This document shows positions 34,706-46,184 of a DNA stretch of 64,000 bases, piece by piece. A program made the translations under genes and the position numbers. The notes beneath the pieces are model-generated. The model was not told where the DNA came from and did no database searches. It was given only the letters and a program-made list of their open reading frames with translations. The DNA is taken from the NCBI GenBank assembly GCA_944470555.2, contig OX104127.1:141936786-142000785 (forward strand). Reading direction: 5' to 3'. This DNA is from Heterobilharzia americana. Its lineage: Eukaryota > Platyhelminthes > Trematoda > Strigeidida > Schistosomatidae. Position 1 is the stretch's first letter. Every line of letters begins with the position of its first letter.

Positions 34706-34968
34706 ACTGCTAGCCGCAATCTATCATTAACATAATTAGGACGCAGGCAATATCGAGGCATCCGCACAGGAGCCCATATGCCAATAGAGACCAATCAGTT
34801 CGGTCGAATCAACGACGATATCATATGAAAACAATTATACTAAAAGTGATCATTGTTTGCTATTAGTTTGCTCAGTATGAAGTTCATTTAGATGACATTC
34901 GTCGTATACTTCTTTTTATCGTTCTACAATAGTCAATTTTTACTATGTTCTTATTCTATTTCTTATAG

Positions 34969-35379
34969 GTAAACAGTGCGAAATCAATATATATGATTGC
35001 TTTAATCAACCATGTGGTTTTTATGGTGCTTGTAAAGATGAAATCGATGGTTATCATTGTCAATGTTTAAGAGGTTGGAAAGGATTACACTGTGAAAAAT
35101 CGATTGATTCAGTTATATATTCAAGTTTCAATAAAACTATCCATTCCTATTCTTCATTAATACATAATAATAGCATAATGATTTTGAATCATAATCAAAC
35201 GGAATTATGTCCTGAAAATTATTGTGCTAATTCAGCTACTTGTATATCGATTACAGATCCTTCTGTCGCGTTCAACAACACCTTCAAGTTGTTGAAAAAT
35301 ACACTACAATTGAAACATAATTTAGATTCTGTTCATGAGTTCAAATGTCTTTGTGAAACTGCTATCGGTCGTTTTAATG
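34969..35379 (+). CDS. EGF gene exon D (two EGF repeats, one with a long spacer)
   Basis: Acceptor TATTTCTTATAG and donor AATG|GTATGA; phase 1 to 1. GKQCE completes the last EGF of exon C, 18.8 kb upstream. Next is an EGF of calcium-binding form (YDCFNQPCGFYGAC, CKDEIDGYHCQC). A Ser/Asn-rich spacer of about 35 residues follows, then another EGF (LCPENYCANSATC) with a long insertion before CLCETAIGRFNG. Exon E supplies its last cysteine. The good fit of cysteines over an 18.8 kb intron is the main argument that no exon is missing between C and D. Confidence 0.92.
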
Positions 35380-35434
35380 GTATGAAAAATTTATTTTATA
35401 CATTTTTTTATGCTTTCAAAGTTGTTAAATACTT

Positions 35435-36900
35435 TAGCACAGTGGCTCCAGAGACCAGTCTAATAACAACTGAAATAACCAGTTAGACTTCATGATTTTA
35501 TGAAAATCTACCTATCCACCTTGAAATAAAGGAATCTAACTGTTTATTTCAGTCTTTGATGGGGTTGCTCTGATAGCCAAAGGGTGACTTTAAACGCCAG
35601 CCTCAGCAACAATTAAAATAACCAATTAAGTTTTTGTGTTTCCATTGCAAAAGCACACTTTCATGAAATAGAGAAATCTGATCGGTTATTTTAGTTGTTT
35701 CTAAAGTGGTGGCCTTTAAAGGTCACACAATATGAAGCCTGTAGCATCAATGATGTTACCCGGCTTGTTGCCATCTTAGTTTAATATAGCGGGCGACTTT
35801 AAAGGCTAGCCTGACAACTATCGAAATGACCAATAAGGTTTTTTATTATCTAAGTTGGAGATGCGGATTTTCATAATATATGGAAGTGTAATTGAATATT
35901 TCAATTGTTGCTAGGGTGGCCCTTAAAGTCACCCCCCGCCGCAGCAACTGCTGAGATAACTAATCATATTTCTTCATTTTAAAAATATCTACCATCACAG
36001 ACTATAGACTAAAAGCTGATTGGCTACTTCAACAGTTAGCTTATGGCCTCTTAAGTCACCCTTTTATTGAGTGACTTTAAGGCCACCCTAGTAACTGCTG
36101 TAATGATCAATCAAGCTTCGCTATTTTATGAAAAAGGAGTCGGATACCGAAACCTGATTGGTTATTTCAGCAGATGCCAGGGCGCCTTGAAAATCACCCT
36201 GAAATACACTGATGTTATTGGCTGCCTCATCAGTTTCTGGGTTGGCGTTTAAAGGTACCCCTTTTTGTTTGTTATTTTTCAAAAAAGAGGGATGAACGAC
36301 AGGGGACTCTGTGTGACCTTAAAGGCCACCCTAGCAACTAATGAGATAGCCAATTATATTCCTTTATTTTATGGAAAAGTACTTTTCCAGGCGGAATACA
36401 GAAACCTGATTAGTGTATTCAGCAGTTGTTAGGGTAGCCTTTTAAGCCGTTCGCGTCTTTAAAGGTCACCTTAGTAACAACTGAAGTAACCAATCAGACT
36501 TTTCTAGACTTTCCAAACGAAAAGAAGAGACCTAACTGGTTGTTTCGATCGTTGCTAGGGTGACCTTTAAAGTCACACTTCAAATTGTGCTTCACTAATG
36601 TATTATGCAATTTAATTTCTCAAACGTGACTGATTATTTCAATCTGTTTCACTTTGGATGTAATAATCAAAGTCAAATCCAGTAGAGCATAGTAATTCCT
36701 GAGCACCCTTTACAAGACTAGTCCTTTAATAATCCACTACAGTGTCGCCAAACGTGGTTTTAAAGGCCACCCTAGCAACGATCGAAGCAACCAATCAGGG
36801 TGATTTATTTCTTCTGGAAAGATAGATTTTCAAAAAATAGAAAAGTCTGGTTGGTTGCTTTAGTTGCTGCCAGGGTGACCCTTAAAGTTACCCAGTTTGA
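35435..36900. repeat. Array of about nine ~140-bp foldback/MITE-like elements
   Basis: Successive units lie at about 35446-35591, 35585-35733, 35790-35937, 35925-36062, 36068-36200, 36200-36255 (partial), 36309-36455, 36460-36580 and 36750-36895. Each has arms close to GACTTTAAAGGCCACCCTAG and TAGGGTGGCCTTTAAAGTC, with inner arms of AATAACCAATCAG / CTGATTGGTTATT around a short AT-rich core with TTTTATG. There is no open reading frame. The units differ from one another by many substitutions and by arm length. The array begins about 60 bases after the donor of exon D. Confidence 0.85.
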
Positions 36901-37219
36901 GTGATCTGATCACACATATATTTGTGTTAAACACTGATAAAGGTGAAATGGTAAGGCTAAGTTGAAGGTCAAAGAACAAAGACAGTGCTGCAGCGATCTT
37001 GGTTTTATTGCAGAAATCAGCGAGGAAGGTTTAATGGCATACAAAACTGTCTCTTAAGAGAGAAAATAGTCCTAACCTTTACAATAGATACAGCTTTGAC
37101 AAATCTGAAAGTGCGTTTCTGACAGGTCTTACATGTGTCTTTAAACAATGGAAGAACACTTCATGTCTCATCTGAACTACATGTTTCGTAAAATGATGAG
37201 TACAAATGTGTGGTACCAT

Positions 37220-37790
37220 TGTTGACCATCATTATCCATCAACACAGGACCAGACATTACTGAGTAACTGTCCGAGTTGACACAGCTCATATCAGTACAT
37301 CAAGTAAAAAGGCAGTCAGGTGAAAGATGAAGATAAGAAAATTCAGTCTAAAGAAATAGAAAGTACTAAAAGAGAGAAAGGAAGAATGACAAAATGTTGA
37401 GATTCGGTATAGCATCTTTAAGATGAGAATAATGTGTGTACACATCTGCGCCACTGACATCGATTCTGAGCCATGTGACCACCTTGAGTCTCCAACCACT
37501 GGTTTATCTTGTCCCGCCGACCCCAACCGGCTATCTGCATCATCCTACATTGGGTCAAACGAACGGTCAGAGACTTCATACATTGATGCCATGTTTTAGT
37601 CTGGCCACCATCAACCTGAACCTACTTCGGTCAACATAGTGTGACGAGGCAAACGACGACTAGGCATATGTAGTACGTGTCCCAACCATCTCAGTCGATG
37701 AAGGTTCACAACGTCGTCAACTGATTTACCTCTTCTCCCTAAAAGTCTACGCCCAACTTCTGCGTTACTCACGTGGTGACACCAGTGTTG
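37220..37790 (-). mobile_element. CR1-like family A 3' fragment
   Basis: ATGATGG-type tail side at 37220. The - strand has the 3' UTR and a decayed GDMAQ/LRWLGH region; the frame is broken. 36901-37219 shows nothing recognised. Confidence 0.8.
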
Positions 37791-38640
37791 ATGAGGTAAA
37801 GGGATTCAATCTGTTTTCATAGTCACATGGGAGATGCTTATCAATGGTGTTACTTGCAGGGATTGATGAGTCCTCCCTTTAAACAATAAAATTGATAATA
37901 TATAATATATAAGCTAAGTATTTTAAATTATCATAACTTTCTCTATATAGCCTTTTAAAACACTTCTAAAGTTGGGAAAATTTTGGGAAATGGTTCGTCA
38001 TCATTGTCACCTCCTACACCAATCAATATCAGTTAACTTCCACTCCTTTTTTGTCTTCTAATTTCTAATTGTCCTAGAACACGAACTTTCTCCTACTAAA
38101 CACATCATAGTTGAGCTGAATATAACAGAACTCATTTACTAACAATTCTCAGTGTCATTCTGTACATAAACAGTTACCTTCAATATATATATCCGTTATG
38201 AGAACAGCTAAATTTCAGTCTGCGGGCAAGAGAAAATGATTATGATGTAAAGGAAATGTCTAGTAGAGATGAGCTTTCTTTTTTTCATTCACTTAAGCAT
38301 TTTGACTGAATATTTGAAACTTCCTTCACCTTGAATAATGAAACATTCAGCCGACGGAAATGATGATCCATCATTGTCAAAGTTGTATTGTCATTACTAT
38401 TATTATTATTATTACTACCATTACTATCATTATTATTATTATTTGGCTATCTTATCTTTCTGCATCAGACAGATACTAGAGTTCTCCCACCTTAAATATG
38501 AGTAAATTGTTTTCATCCTTTACTGATGATAACACCAAGGATAATATGAGTATTGGTCAGTGTTTCAGTTATAAGTAAGTTTATTAGATTAAGAGAAAGC
38601 TGGTTAACAAAGTAATAGAAAATAATAATATCACTCTGAC
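37791..38640. other. Intronic stretch with an ATT run
   Basis: ATT microsatellite at about 38396-38442. No other feature recognised. A tRNA-like retroposon head (GGAGCTGTGTCTCGTCGG) follows at 38650-38740. Confidence 0.5.
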
Positions 38641-38964
38641 ATATGTGGTTATATATTGATGGAGCTGTGTCTCGTCGGTTTAGCGAGACGACTTTTAACC
38701 AGTGGATAACGAGTTGAAGTCCTGTTCCACCTACCAAAGTTTTGGTTGCTAAGTGGTATCATTACCTGTCACTCAATAGATATATCTTGCTGCCTTCTGC
38801 ATCAATGTGCACAAGGTTTCTAAGTGGATCTTGATTTCAATTAGACTATATACTATGCTTTAAGTCACAGTTATTGACTAGAGAGGTTTGATAATTCGTT
38901 CCGATCATCTAATTTATCATCATAACATAGATTTTCTTATGGAGGTTTCCCTCTCGTCACCTAA

Positions 38965-40056
38965 TTACAGAGACGTTGACCCAATCACAGGTGAATTTTC
39001 TCTCGATCTAGAATATGCAGATGACATAGTCAGTCCTGTTAGGTGAAGACGCTGACAAGATGCAGAGTCTTCTGAACACTTTGAGTGGGAATTTGAGAAT
39101 GTTTGGGATGCGATTTTCACCACCCAAATGCAAATTTTTGCTCCAGGACTGGTCTTCAGCGGTGCCCCACCGCGGCTAACAATAGAGAGTGAAGTGTTTG
39201 AGTGTGTTGACCACTTCACTTACCTGGGAAGTAGGATCAGCCCTGGTGGGTTAGTTGCCGATGAAATCTCTGCACAGATACAAAAGGCTCGATTGGCTTT
39301 TGCCAATTTGCGCCACCTATGGCACCGCCGTGATATCCGTTTGTCTATTAAGGGTCGCGTGTACTGCACAGCAGTCCGCTCTGTTCTACTGTATGTCTGT
39401 GAAACATGGCCATTGAAAGTGGAGGATACAAAAAGGCTTCAACTGTTTGACTTCTGTTGCCTTTGTAGTATAGGACGTATTCCGTGGTGTCACCATGTGA
39501 GTAATGCAGAAGTCAGGTGTGGAGTTTTAGGGAGAAGAGGTAAGTCAGTTGACGAGGTTATGAACCCTCATCGACTGAGATGGTTGGGACACGTACTACG
39601 TATGCTTAGTCACCGATTGCCTCATCACACAATGTTGGCTGAGGTGGGTCCAGACTGGAAAAAGGCTCGAGGTGGCCAGACTAAAACATGGCACCAATAT
39701 ATGAAGTTTCTGACTGTTGGTTTGAGCCATGTAGGACGATGCAAACTAGGTGGTTGGGGTCGGCGGGACAAGATAAACCAGTGGTTGGAGACTCTAGGTG
39801 ATATGGCTCAGAACCGATGTCAGTGGCGCAGATATATCCCCACACACATTATCCTCATCTTAACTACACTATATCGAATCTGGCCATTTTGTCGCACCTC
39901 CTTCCTTTCTTCTCGTACTTTATTTTCTTTTGACTACATTTACTTACCTTCATCCATCACCTCACTACCTTTTTACTTGATGTGCTGATATGAGGTGTGT
40001 CAACTCGGACCGTTACGCAGTAATGCCTGGTCCTATGTTGATAATGATGATGATGA
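38965..40056 (+). mobile_element. CR1-like family A retrotransposon, longest C-terminal reading frame
   Basis: Starts just before the RT catalytic block LEYADDI (about 39010), then a frame break. A 286-codon frame (39128-39988) follows with [71 protein letters not shown] and [16 protein letters not shown]. The 3' end is a GATAATGATGATGATGA tail. It is the best copy of this family in the window, but RT is truncated upstream. Confidence 0.9.
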
Positions 40057-40234
40057 AGCTGAAGTAGCTGGAGGTAGGTTTGAATCCAGAACCCACTAGT
40101 TGTCAACGGATACTATGAAATGAAACCAATTACTACTAAATTTATCTTTGAAATGAATGATTTCCATGATATATTTTCATACGATATTAGCTGATGATAG
40201 AAGTCAACTAAGAATACTGAAGTCATTCAGTTTG

Positions 40235-40600
40235 TTATTTTTCATTCTTAGCATCATCATCATCATCATCATTGATAACCGGAGTGAAGTAGGCAATCGT
40301 CACCTTTTCAGTGCTTACTTACAAGGGATCGAACCCAGGGCCTTCAGGTTACGGTATGTCGTGGACTGATAAAAATAGGAAATAAAGAACATTGGATCCC
40401 AGTCCACTAGTTCAATGGTGACGAGTTGGCTTCGGGACCTCAAGATCTTGGGCTCAGTCCGAGGCAGTGGGGGGTCACAAGTGCACATTGCTGACTAGTC
40501 TCATATTGGGACGAAACGGCCGTTCAGTGCCCTCAGATTCTTTTAATGGTCCCCCAACTGGTCTTAGTTGGTGATGAATATCAGCCCAGACGTTTCTAAA
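40235..40600 (+). mobile_element. Type 2 tRNA/hammerhead retroposon, variant with GGCCGT stem III
   Basis: The hammerhead at 40481-40530 reads GTGCACATTG CTGACTAG TCTCATATTGGGA CGAAA CGGCCGTT CAGTGC. A short - strand tRNA-like remnant (GGATCGAACCCAGGGCC) precedes it at 40320-40345. 40601-41326 shows nothing recognised apart from an AAT run near 40915. Confidence 0.7.
40481..40530 (+). ncRNA. Hammerhead-like ribozyme core, type 2 variant
   Basis: CTGACTAG, stem II GTCTC/GGGAC, CGAAA. Stem III is the self-complementary ACGGCCGT, and stem I pairs GCAC(A)TTG with CAGTGC. The triplet is GTT. The second core G-A-G segment is CTAG, not CGAG, which weakens the call. Confidence 0.5.
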
Positions 40601-41326
40601 CTGAAAAATAATAATAATAGTGAAGAAACAGATGACGACTAGAACAATTGGAATGGTAGTGGTTACATATGGTACTCTTTGCACTAACGCAGCCATTTGC
40701 AAATGTCTTCGTTTCCTCTCTGTTACTGTCTTGATTTGCTCTTGACCAGCTCTTCATACACTCATATCAGCAGCATCCCCTGTAATAGGCCTGTGTTGTC
40801 TCCTGCGTTGCTCTTGGCAGAAACCTTACCCGTTGCCGGTAATTCCCTATGATTCCTGCCACCCTCTCGATATATACTACTTATATCCGTTGTTATCAGC
40901 AACGCCCAGTACAATAATAATAATAAGGCGGAGTTAACTTTGCGTTGGGAACACAATGAAAATATAATACACAATCTAGAAATGATTAAGTGATTCTTTT
41001 CTAGTCGCGTTTTTTTTGAAATATATGTAGTTAGATAAAAGTCCTTCCGTGAATTTCAGCACTAATTTACTACTAGGCTGTGAAAGCGTGGAAGAGAGTG
41101 GCGGTGTGTAGTGTGAAACAGATTATGGTTTGCGGATCCTTACACGTAATTAGCTTGTAGGGATTATTCAACTAACAAATATCGGTTTAATGATACCGTC
41201 TGGATGAACTTAAGGGAATTAAAAATCTTCGGGATAAGGAATTCATAATTTACTTAAGCTTAGGACCTAAACACACGTATGTTACCTAAAAGTTTATTGG
41301 TGCCTAGAAATTTTCTGAGTATCTGA

Positions 41327-41650
41327 GGTAGCCGTGGTTTAGCAAACTACTATTGTTACTGGTTGACAATTGAAGGTGAAATGAAAGTTTAGACCGCGGC
41401 CGAAGCCTAACTGTTGACCAGATTTTTATTTCACTACTATGTGAGTTCGTAACGTGTTACTGCTACTTGATCGCAACCACACTGGCTGCCTAGCCAGGAC
41501 TTCTCATTCCAATCGAACCAGAAACCATAGGGTTTCCTGCCCTATGCTCTACCAGTTGAGCTACCGATCGTGGTCCAAATTGTCGTCTCACCTTCAGTCA
41601 TCACCCAGTAACAATACTACTACTATTTCAGATAGTCAAAATGATTATCA
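41327..41650 (-). mobile_element. tRNA-like retroposon bounded by short inverted ends
   Basis: Ends are ATCTGAGGTAGCCGTGG and CTATTTCAGATAGTC (complementary). On the - strand a tRNA-like region at about 41510-41570 (GGTAGCTCAACTGGTAGAGC, GGTTCGATTGG) is close to a real tRNA but lacks a matching acceptor stem. Confidence 0.7.
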
Positions 41651-42325
41651 ATACGATACTCCCCTTCTCTAATTCACTTAGATTTTAATAGAGATGAGAA
41701 GTCCTGACTGAGCAGCCAGTATGATTGGCTTATGGCAATACCTGCTTAATTTGTTTGACTGCATAACATATAAATCAGTCATCCCAGTCGATAAATGTTC
41801 AAGATACAGTTTTACATTCTTTGCAATAGCTTCACCTTTATAAAGACTTGATACAACTAGGCTGAGAACAAAGTAATGTCTAAGGTTTACATCACCTTCA
41901 TTTTTCATTATTCAAACACGAGTAGTTTGTTTATCACTAATTCAAATGTATAGGTGTTATTTCTTTCATTTACCAATTTATTCAACTAACAAAGTACAAC
42001 TACTACTGGAGTGATATAAGTAGCCATATATCAAACGAGAAACTCTGGTAATAAATTTTGCTAACTATATGACCTTGTATATGTGGTATTAAGGTTGATT
42101 CAAACAAATAATTCCGATTATATGTAAAGTATTCTTTATCACCGATCAAAAGTAGTTTATGGTTATTATTACCCAGGATTTTTATCAACACATTATCTTT
42201 GTAATTGTTTAATATTAAATATACTTGTGTTTTCTTATGATAACTGATCAATATCTTTTACAATTATCAACCAATTAAATTATTTCTTCATATTTGTGTA
42301 TTATACCTTTTTACACATTCTCAAG

Positions 42326-42612
42326 GTATTTATTGTGATGTTGATGTAAATGAATGTCTTGAATCTGAAAATCATCAGATATCATTATGTCAAAATGAAG
42401 GAATATGCATAAATACATATGGATCTTATATATGTGATTGTGCAACAGGATATTATGGTGAACATTGTGAATATTTGCTTAATCCGTGTACTTTTGACAA
42501 TGGATCTGTTTGTTTCAACGGTGGAACATGTCTACCGATATTTGATGATGTTACTGGTAATAATGGTACATTATGCATTTGTCCAACTGGATTCTCAGGA
42601 CCACAATGTGAA
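42326..42612 (+). CDS. EGF gene exon E (two EGF repeats)
   Basis: Acceptor CACATTCTCAAG and donor GAA|GTAGGT; phase 1 to 0. G-IYCD closes the EGF from exon D. Then comes a calcium-binding EGF (DVNECLESE...SLCQNEGIC, CINTYGSYICDC, CATGYYGEHCE) and a second EGF (NPCTFDNGSVCFNGGTC, CICPTGFSGPQCE). CFNGGTC fits an O-fucose site. A run of about 140-bp foldback elements starts only some 40 bases after the donor. Confidence 0.93.
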
Positions 42613-42649
42613 GTAGGTTTTTTTTTAAAAAATCAGACTAATTTTTACT

Positions 42650-43110
42650 TTATTAGAGGGACTTTAAAGGCCACTCTTGCAACTGCTGTAATAACCAATC
42701 AGGCTTAGGTATTCCCGCTACAAAAACTGATCTTTAATAAAATATAAAAACCTAATTGGTTATCTCAGCAGTTGCTAGGGTAGCCTTTTGAAGTCATTTT
42801 TTCATTAGCCTTCGGATTTATTTAATGACCTTAATGACCACCTTAGCAATGACATGAATAACCAATTATGTTTTTCCATTTCGGTTGGAGAGGCAGATTT
42901 TCATTAAATAGAGAAGTTTAATTGGCCATTTCGATTGTTGCTAAGGTGGACTTTAGAGCCTATCCGGGTGACTTTAAAGGCAACCCAGCAACTGATAAGA
43001 CACCCAATTACATTTCTCTATTTTATGGAAAAGTAATGTCTCAGGCGAAATACCGAAGCTTGATTGGTCTATCAGACAGTTGCTAGGGTCGCCTTTAAAG
43101 TCGGCAAACC
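42650..43110. repeat. Three foldback/MITE-like elements in a row
   Basis: Units at about 42655-42792, 42828-42958 and 42966-43105, with arms GGGACTTTAAAGGCCACTC, TAGGGTAGCC and variants, and inner CCAATCAGG/CTAATTGGTT. The run starts about 40 bases after the exon E donor. Confidence 0.8.
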
Positions 43111-43429
43111 TATTTAATGTTGGAATGAGTTTAAATTGAATGCTAGTATGACTCATTGTTTACACAGTCAGCTGTCGGTTTTTCGGTTGCACTCAAAATT
43201 TTCTCATTCTTTCCTGTAAGTGTTCAGACTCAGTCATCTTAGATACTGTCTGCTAAACGAGGATGAATTCGGTCAGAATGAATCGCACTAGTCTTATTTC
43301 TTCTTTCTTGTAACTTGGTTTACCATAATATGAGAAAATGTGCTAAAAATGACTCATGGGTTCATATGCTGAATAGCCTTATTACCTAGTACTGGCAACA
43401 ATTAGTTATGAATGTACGTTGCTTGAAGT

Positions 43430-43620
43430 GACAACCGTTACTCAGTGGCCTGCTGGATAACGACCTAGTGTTTGCAGCGATGGGTCCCGGGCAAGAGTCT
43501 CAATGGGAACAACATCGCTCACTGGAAGGGAAGTATATATCCAGCTGACGAGTCTCAAATGGGACGAAACGTGCATCCTGGATTCCACTGCCAGCCGCTT
43601 TCTGTCATTGATATCAAGTC
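43430..43620 (+). mobile_element. Sm-alpha-type hammerhead retroposon
   Basis: tRNA-like head (CTCAGTGGCCTGCTGGATAA, then CAAGAGTCTCAATGG) followed by the best hammerhead in the window at 43536-43585. Confidence 0.85.
43536..43585 (+). ncRNA. Hammerhead ribozyme, Sm-alpha type, best preserved
   Basis: ATCCAG CTGACGAG TCTCAAATGGGA CGAAAC, GTGCATC, CTGGAT. Stem I ATCCAG/CTGGAT is perfect. Stem II GTCTC/GGGAC pairs fully with one G-U. The core is complete and the triplet is ATC. Confidence 0.85.
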
Positions 43621-43649
43621 GTTAATTCAGTTTGAGGTTTATGGGAGTT

Positions 43650-44010
43650 TTATTTTTAAGGTGGCATTCATCACTGACTGAAATCAGTTGAAGCAACGTT
43701 GAAAAGCCTCAGAACACTGGACTGCTGTTTCGTCTTTGTATGGGACTCCTCAGAAGAAAAAGTACCCATCACCTCGCCCCTACAGGAATCCAACTCAGGA
43801 CCTTCAGGTTTCACGGCAAACACTAACTATTCAGGCACTGCATCGGAGTTCAGTCGGTCAGTTTCCTACTTCTGTTAGTTTGCGATGTAGCGCGACCATT
43901 TAACAAGGCCTTCAGTTTGCATCCGTCTCACTTTTGACTAGTTAACTCCACAGGTCACGGCTTATCATTAGAACGCCGCGATATCCATTTCAAAGCATGT
44001 TATTTATGAG
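43650..44010 (-). mobile_element. Type 2 tRNA/hammerhead retroposon, diverged
   Basis: - strand CTGAGGAG, TCCCATACAAAGA, CGAAACAGCAGTC at about 43712-43765. It abuts the 3' edge of the PLE relic at 44040. An opposite-strand relative lies at the other edge of the PLE (45350-45475). Confidence 0.7.
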
Positions 44011-44039
44011 CTCTTTACAGTAATGCAGTTTGAAGTTTA

Positions 44040-45345
44040 GAGGGATTTTATTTTTAAAGTAACGGTTAACACGTTCACTTGGAAAACTGAAAGTCTTGGT
44101 TATGTTGTGTTCTCTGCCCTGGGTGGCTCAACCGTAAAACTTTCATTGTCTTTCCAGGCTACATCATCAGCACTAACTTCAATATAAAGTGACCTGTTAG
44201 TATCTTTCCGTGAGTGATACAGTAACCATCTTTTGATAAAGTTTTGAGGGTTACCATTCTTCTTTAGGATAGACATCAAGTAATTTTGTTCATTTCTTGG
44301 TGAATTTTTTGTACTGAAGTGTGTTCTCGCTCTTCTGAATAGAGTCTGTACGCAATTAATTTTGTGCGTTGTTGGGTTGTTGCTACTGTAGTTGAGGACT
44401 AGATCAGTATGTGCGAACTTCCTATACACTTGGGTTTCCAACTGACTAAAACATCCAGGAATAACAGTTGGTCGTTCTACTCCTTCTCCATTGAAAACAT
44501 TTTTGACCAAACTGTAAGTGTTTTCTGAATAATCTTTTTTAATGATGACAAAAGTATCGTCCATATAGCAGATCCGAATTTTTGGTTTGATCACAGGGAA
44601 AATGATGACTTCCAGTCGATGTTCCCACTGGAGTTCCTTTCATTTTTTTGCATATCTTGTCAGTAAATTGGAGGTATGTTGTCAGACAAAACTCAATAAG
44701 TTCCATCAAACTTGGATATTGAAGTTTTGTTTGTTTTTTAAGACTTGTGTCTTCAGTGAGGAGGACAGACATAGTATCCTTGACCATTTGTAGTTCGGCT
44801 GATGTGTATAACAGTGACATGGAACAAGTCGTTTAATTCGTCGTTTTCTATATTAACGCCTTTGATCCCTTCTAAGAATTCTGTCGGTGATTTGATGGAA
44901 TGTCCATATGATTGCAGGCGGTATCTCACTTTCCTTATATGTTCTCTGGATATGTTTTAAGTTGGAGTTCCTGTGAGACTATTGGTAGTATAGAAATATC
45001 TGATTTGTGTAGTTTTGGTCTGCCATAAAACCGAGGAAGGACAGGTCCATTCAACTTTATTCGCCACTTGTTTTGCTTTGTTTTTTTTCTTCTGCTTTGA
45101 AGACCTTATTCAAGGTATTGTTGACCTGGTTGTCGAACTTTTGGATAAGGTTCCTTTCAAGTGGTTGATACACATTTTCGTTTTTGAGTAAATCCTCTGT
45201 CTTCTTGATGTAGTCTTCTTTGTCCATTGGTGTGAACTTTGTGTTTTTTTAAATGTTTTCTCTTCAAGAGTGGTCGTTTGAGTGTATTGTCTCTTTTGTC
45301 TGAATAGTGGTATAATCGTTTTCGGTATTTCGAAGGTTTTGGTTT
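44040..45345 (-). mobile_element. Penelope-like element reverse transcriptase relic
   Basis: - strand, broken by stops and shifts. N-terminal PMDKEDYIKKTEDLLKNENVY; a PVLPRFYGRPKLHKS block (PLE RT signature); SLMELIEFCLTTYLQF; KMKGTPVG. A deletion follows, then the catalytic block CYMDDTFVIIKKDYSENTY and the thumb region QVYRKFAHTDLVLNYSSNNP, THKINCVQTLFRRARTHF. The order fits Penelope-type RT. The segment between GTPVG and IKPKI is shortened by about 40 residues. No endonuclease is attached here. Confidence 0.85.
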
Positions 45346-45349
45346 CTAT

Positions 45350-45475
45350 CCATAGTCGGATTCTGTGTGGGCACTACTGAGGAGTCCATTATTAGGACAA
45401 AACAGCTGTTAGGTTCTTGGAGGTTTCAAATGATTCTCCAACTGACGTCAGTTACTGACGAGTAGTACTACTTTA
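45350..45475 (+). mobile_element. Type 2 hammerhead fragment at the PLE edge
   Basis: CTGAGGAG, TCCATTATTAGGA, then CAAAACAGCTGTTAG on the + strand. The core GAAA is changed to AAAA, so it is likely dead. Confidence 0.6.
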
Positions 45476-45804
45476 AAAAGTAATTATTACTGTTTCATTC
45501 TATCATAGTAGGAAACTTTGAATCTGGTGTTAGACTACTAAAAATCAGGAAAAATTTTAACAGCTAAACTGAGAACTAAAACCACTCAAGGAAGGTGACT
45601 TAATGTGTATTTTTGACTTTGAAGGTTTATGACTAAGAAACTACTTGAGATTGACGAGGCATATCAATAATAATATAAGTGACCATTTTTAGAGCTTGTT
45701 CATTGTTGCTTCAAATGAATAACATTTAACTTCTTGCAAGTAAATATCAACATAATACACACAAATGCGTATTATTCTACATAATGAATCTGGAAACAGT
45801 AAAT

Positions 45805-45955
45805 GACGTTTAAATCGATAGGTGCTGGGTTCGAGTCCTAGTAGGAGCACCACCACTCACTGGGAAGCAGGTACATCCAGCTGTCGAGTAGTAAATGGGA
45901 TGAAACGCTCATCCTTGATTCTAATCCTAGCCACTATTCACCAATACTAGTAAGA
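45805..45955 (+). mobile_element. Sm-alpha-type hammerhead retroposon, decayed
   Basis: B-box-like GGGTTCGAGTCCTAG, then ATCCAGCTGTCGAG..GATGAAAC at about 45871-45920. The core is CTGTCGAG and stem II is damaged. Confidence 0.7.
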
Positions 45956-46184
45956 TTAAGGATATTTTATAGATATTATTTATGAAATATAACCTATTGT
46001 GAGCATAAGTTCTTGGATAACATACAAAGAGGGCGACTGGGAAGACAGTTTAGTTGTTTAGAACATCAAATGGTTACCTCTTTTTTCGACTGACTTGAAA
46101 AAGATAACACTTGCAATTACTTTTGACATGGTCAGATCACTCTAGACAAAGGCTTATTGACTGGCAAAGAAAGACTGGGCAACA

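Larger units (their letters stand above)
34561..34825. mobile_element. Sm-alpha-type hammerhead retroposon, inverted pair with two intact cores
   Basis: A - strand ribozyme (34581-34628) and a + strand ribozyme (34650-34705) lie head to head about 20 bases apart. The family body (GAGGCATCCGCACAGGAGCC, CAGTTCGGTCGAATC) follows on the right. It sits about 150 bases before exon D. Confidence 0.85.

Noticed and set aside
35435..36900. CRISPR-like regularly spaced repeat array
   Set aside because: Repeats are ~140-bp inverted-arm units with variable spacing in a eukaryotic intron, not short direct repeats with unique spacers.
42419..42616. 65-codon frame inside exon E
   Set aside because: Out-of-frame shadow of the EGF exon; the EGF frame has the cysteine pattern and matching phases.
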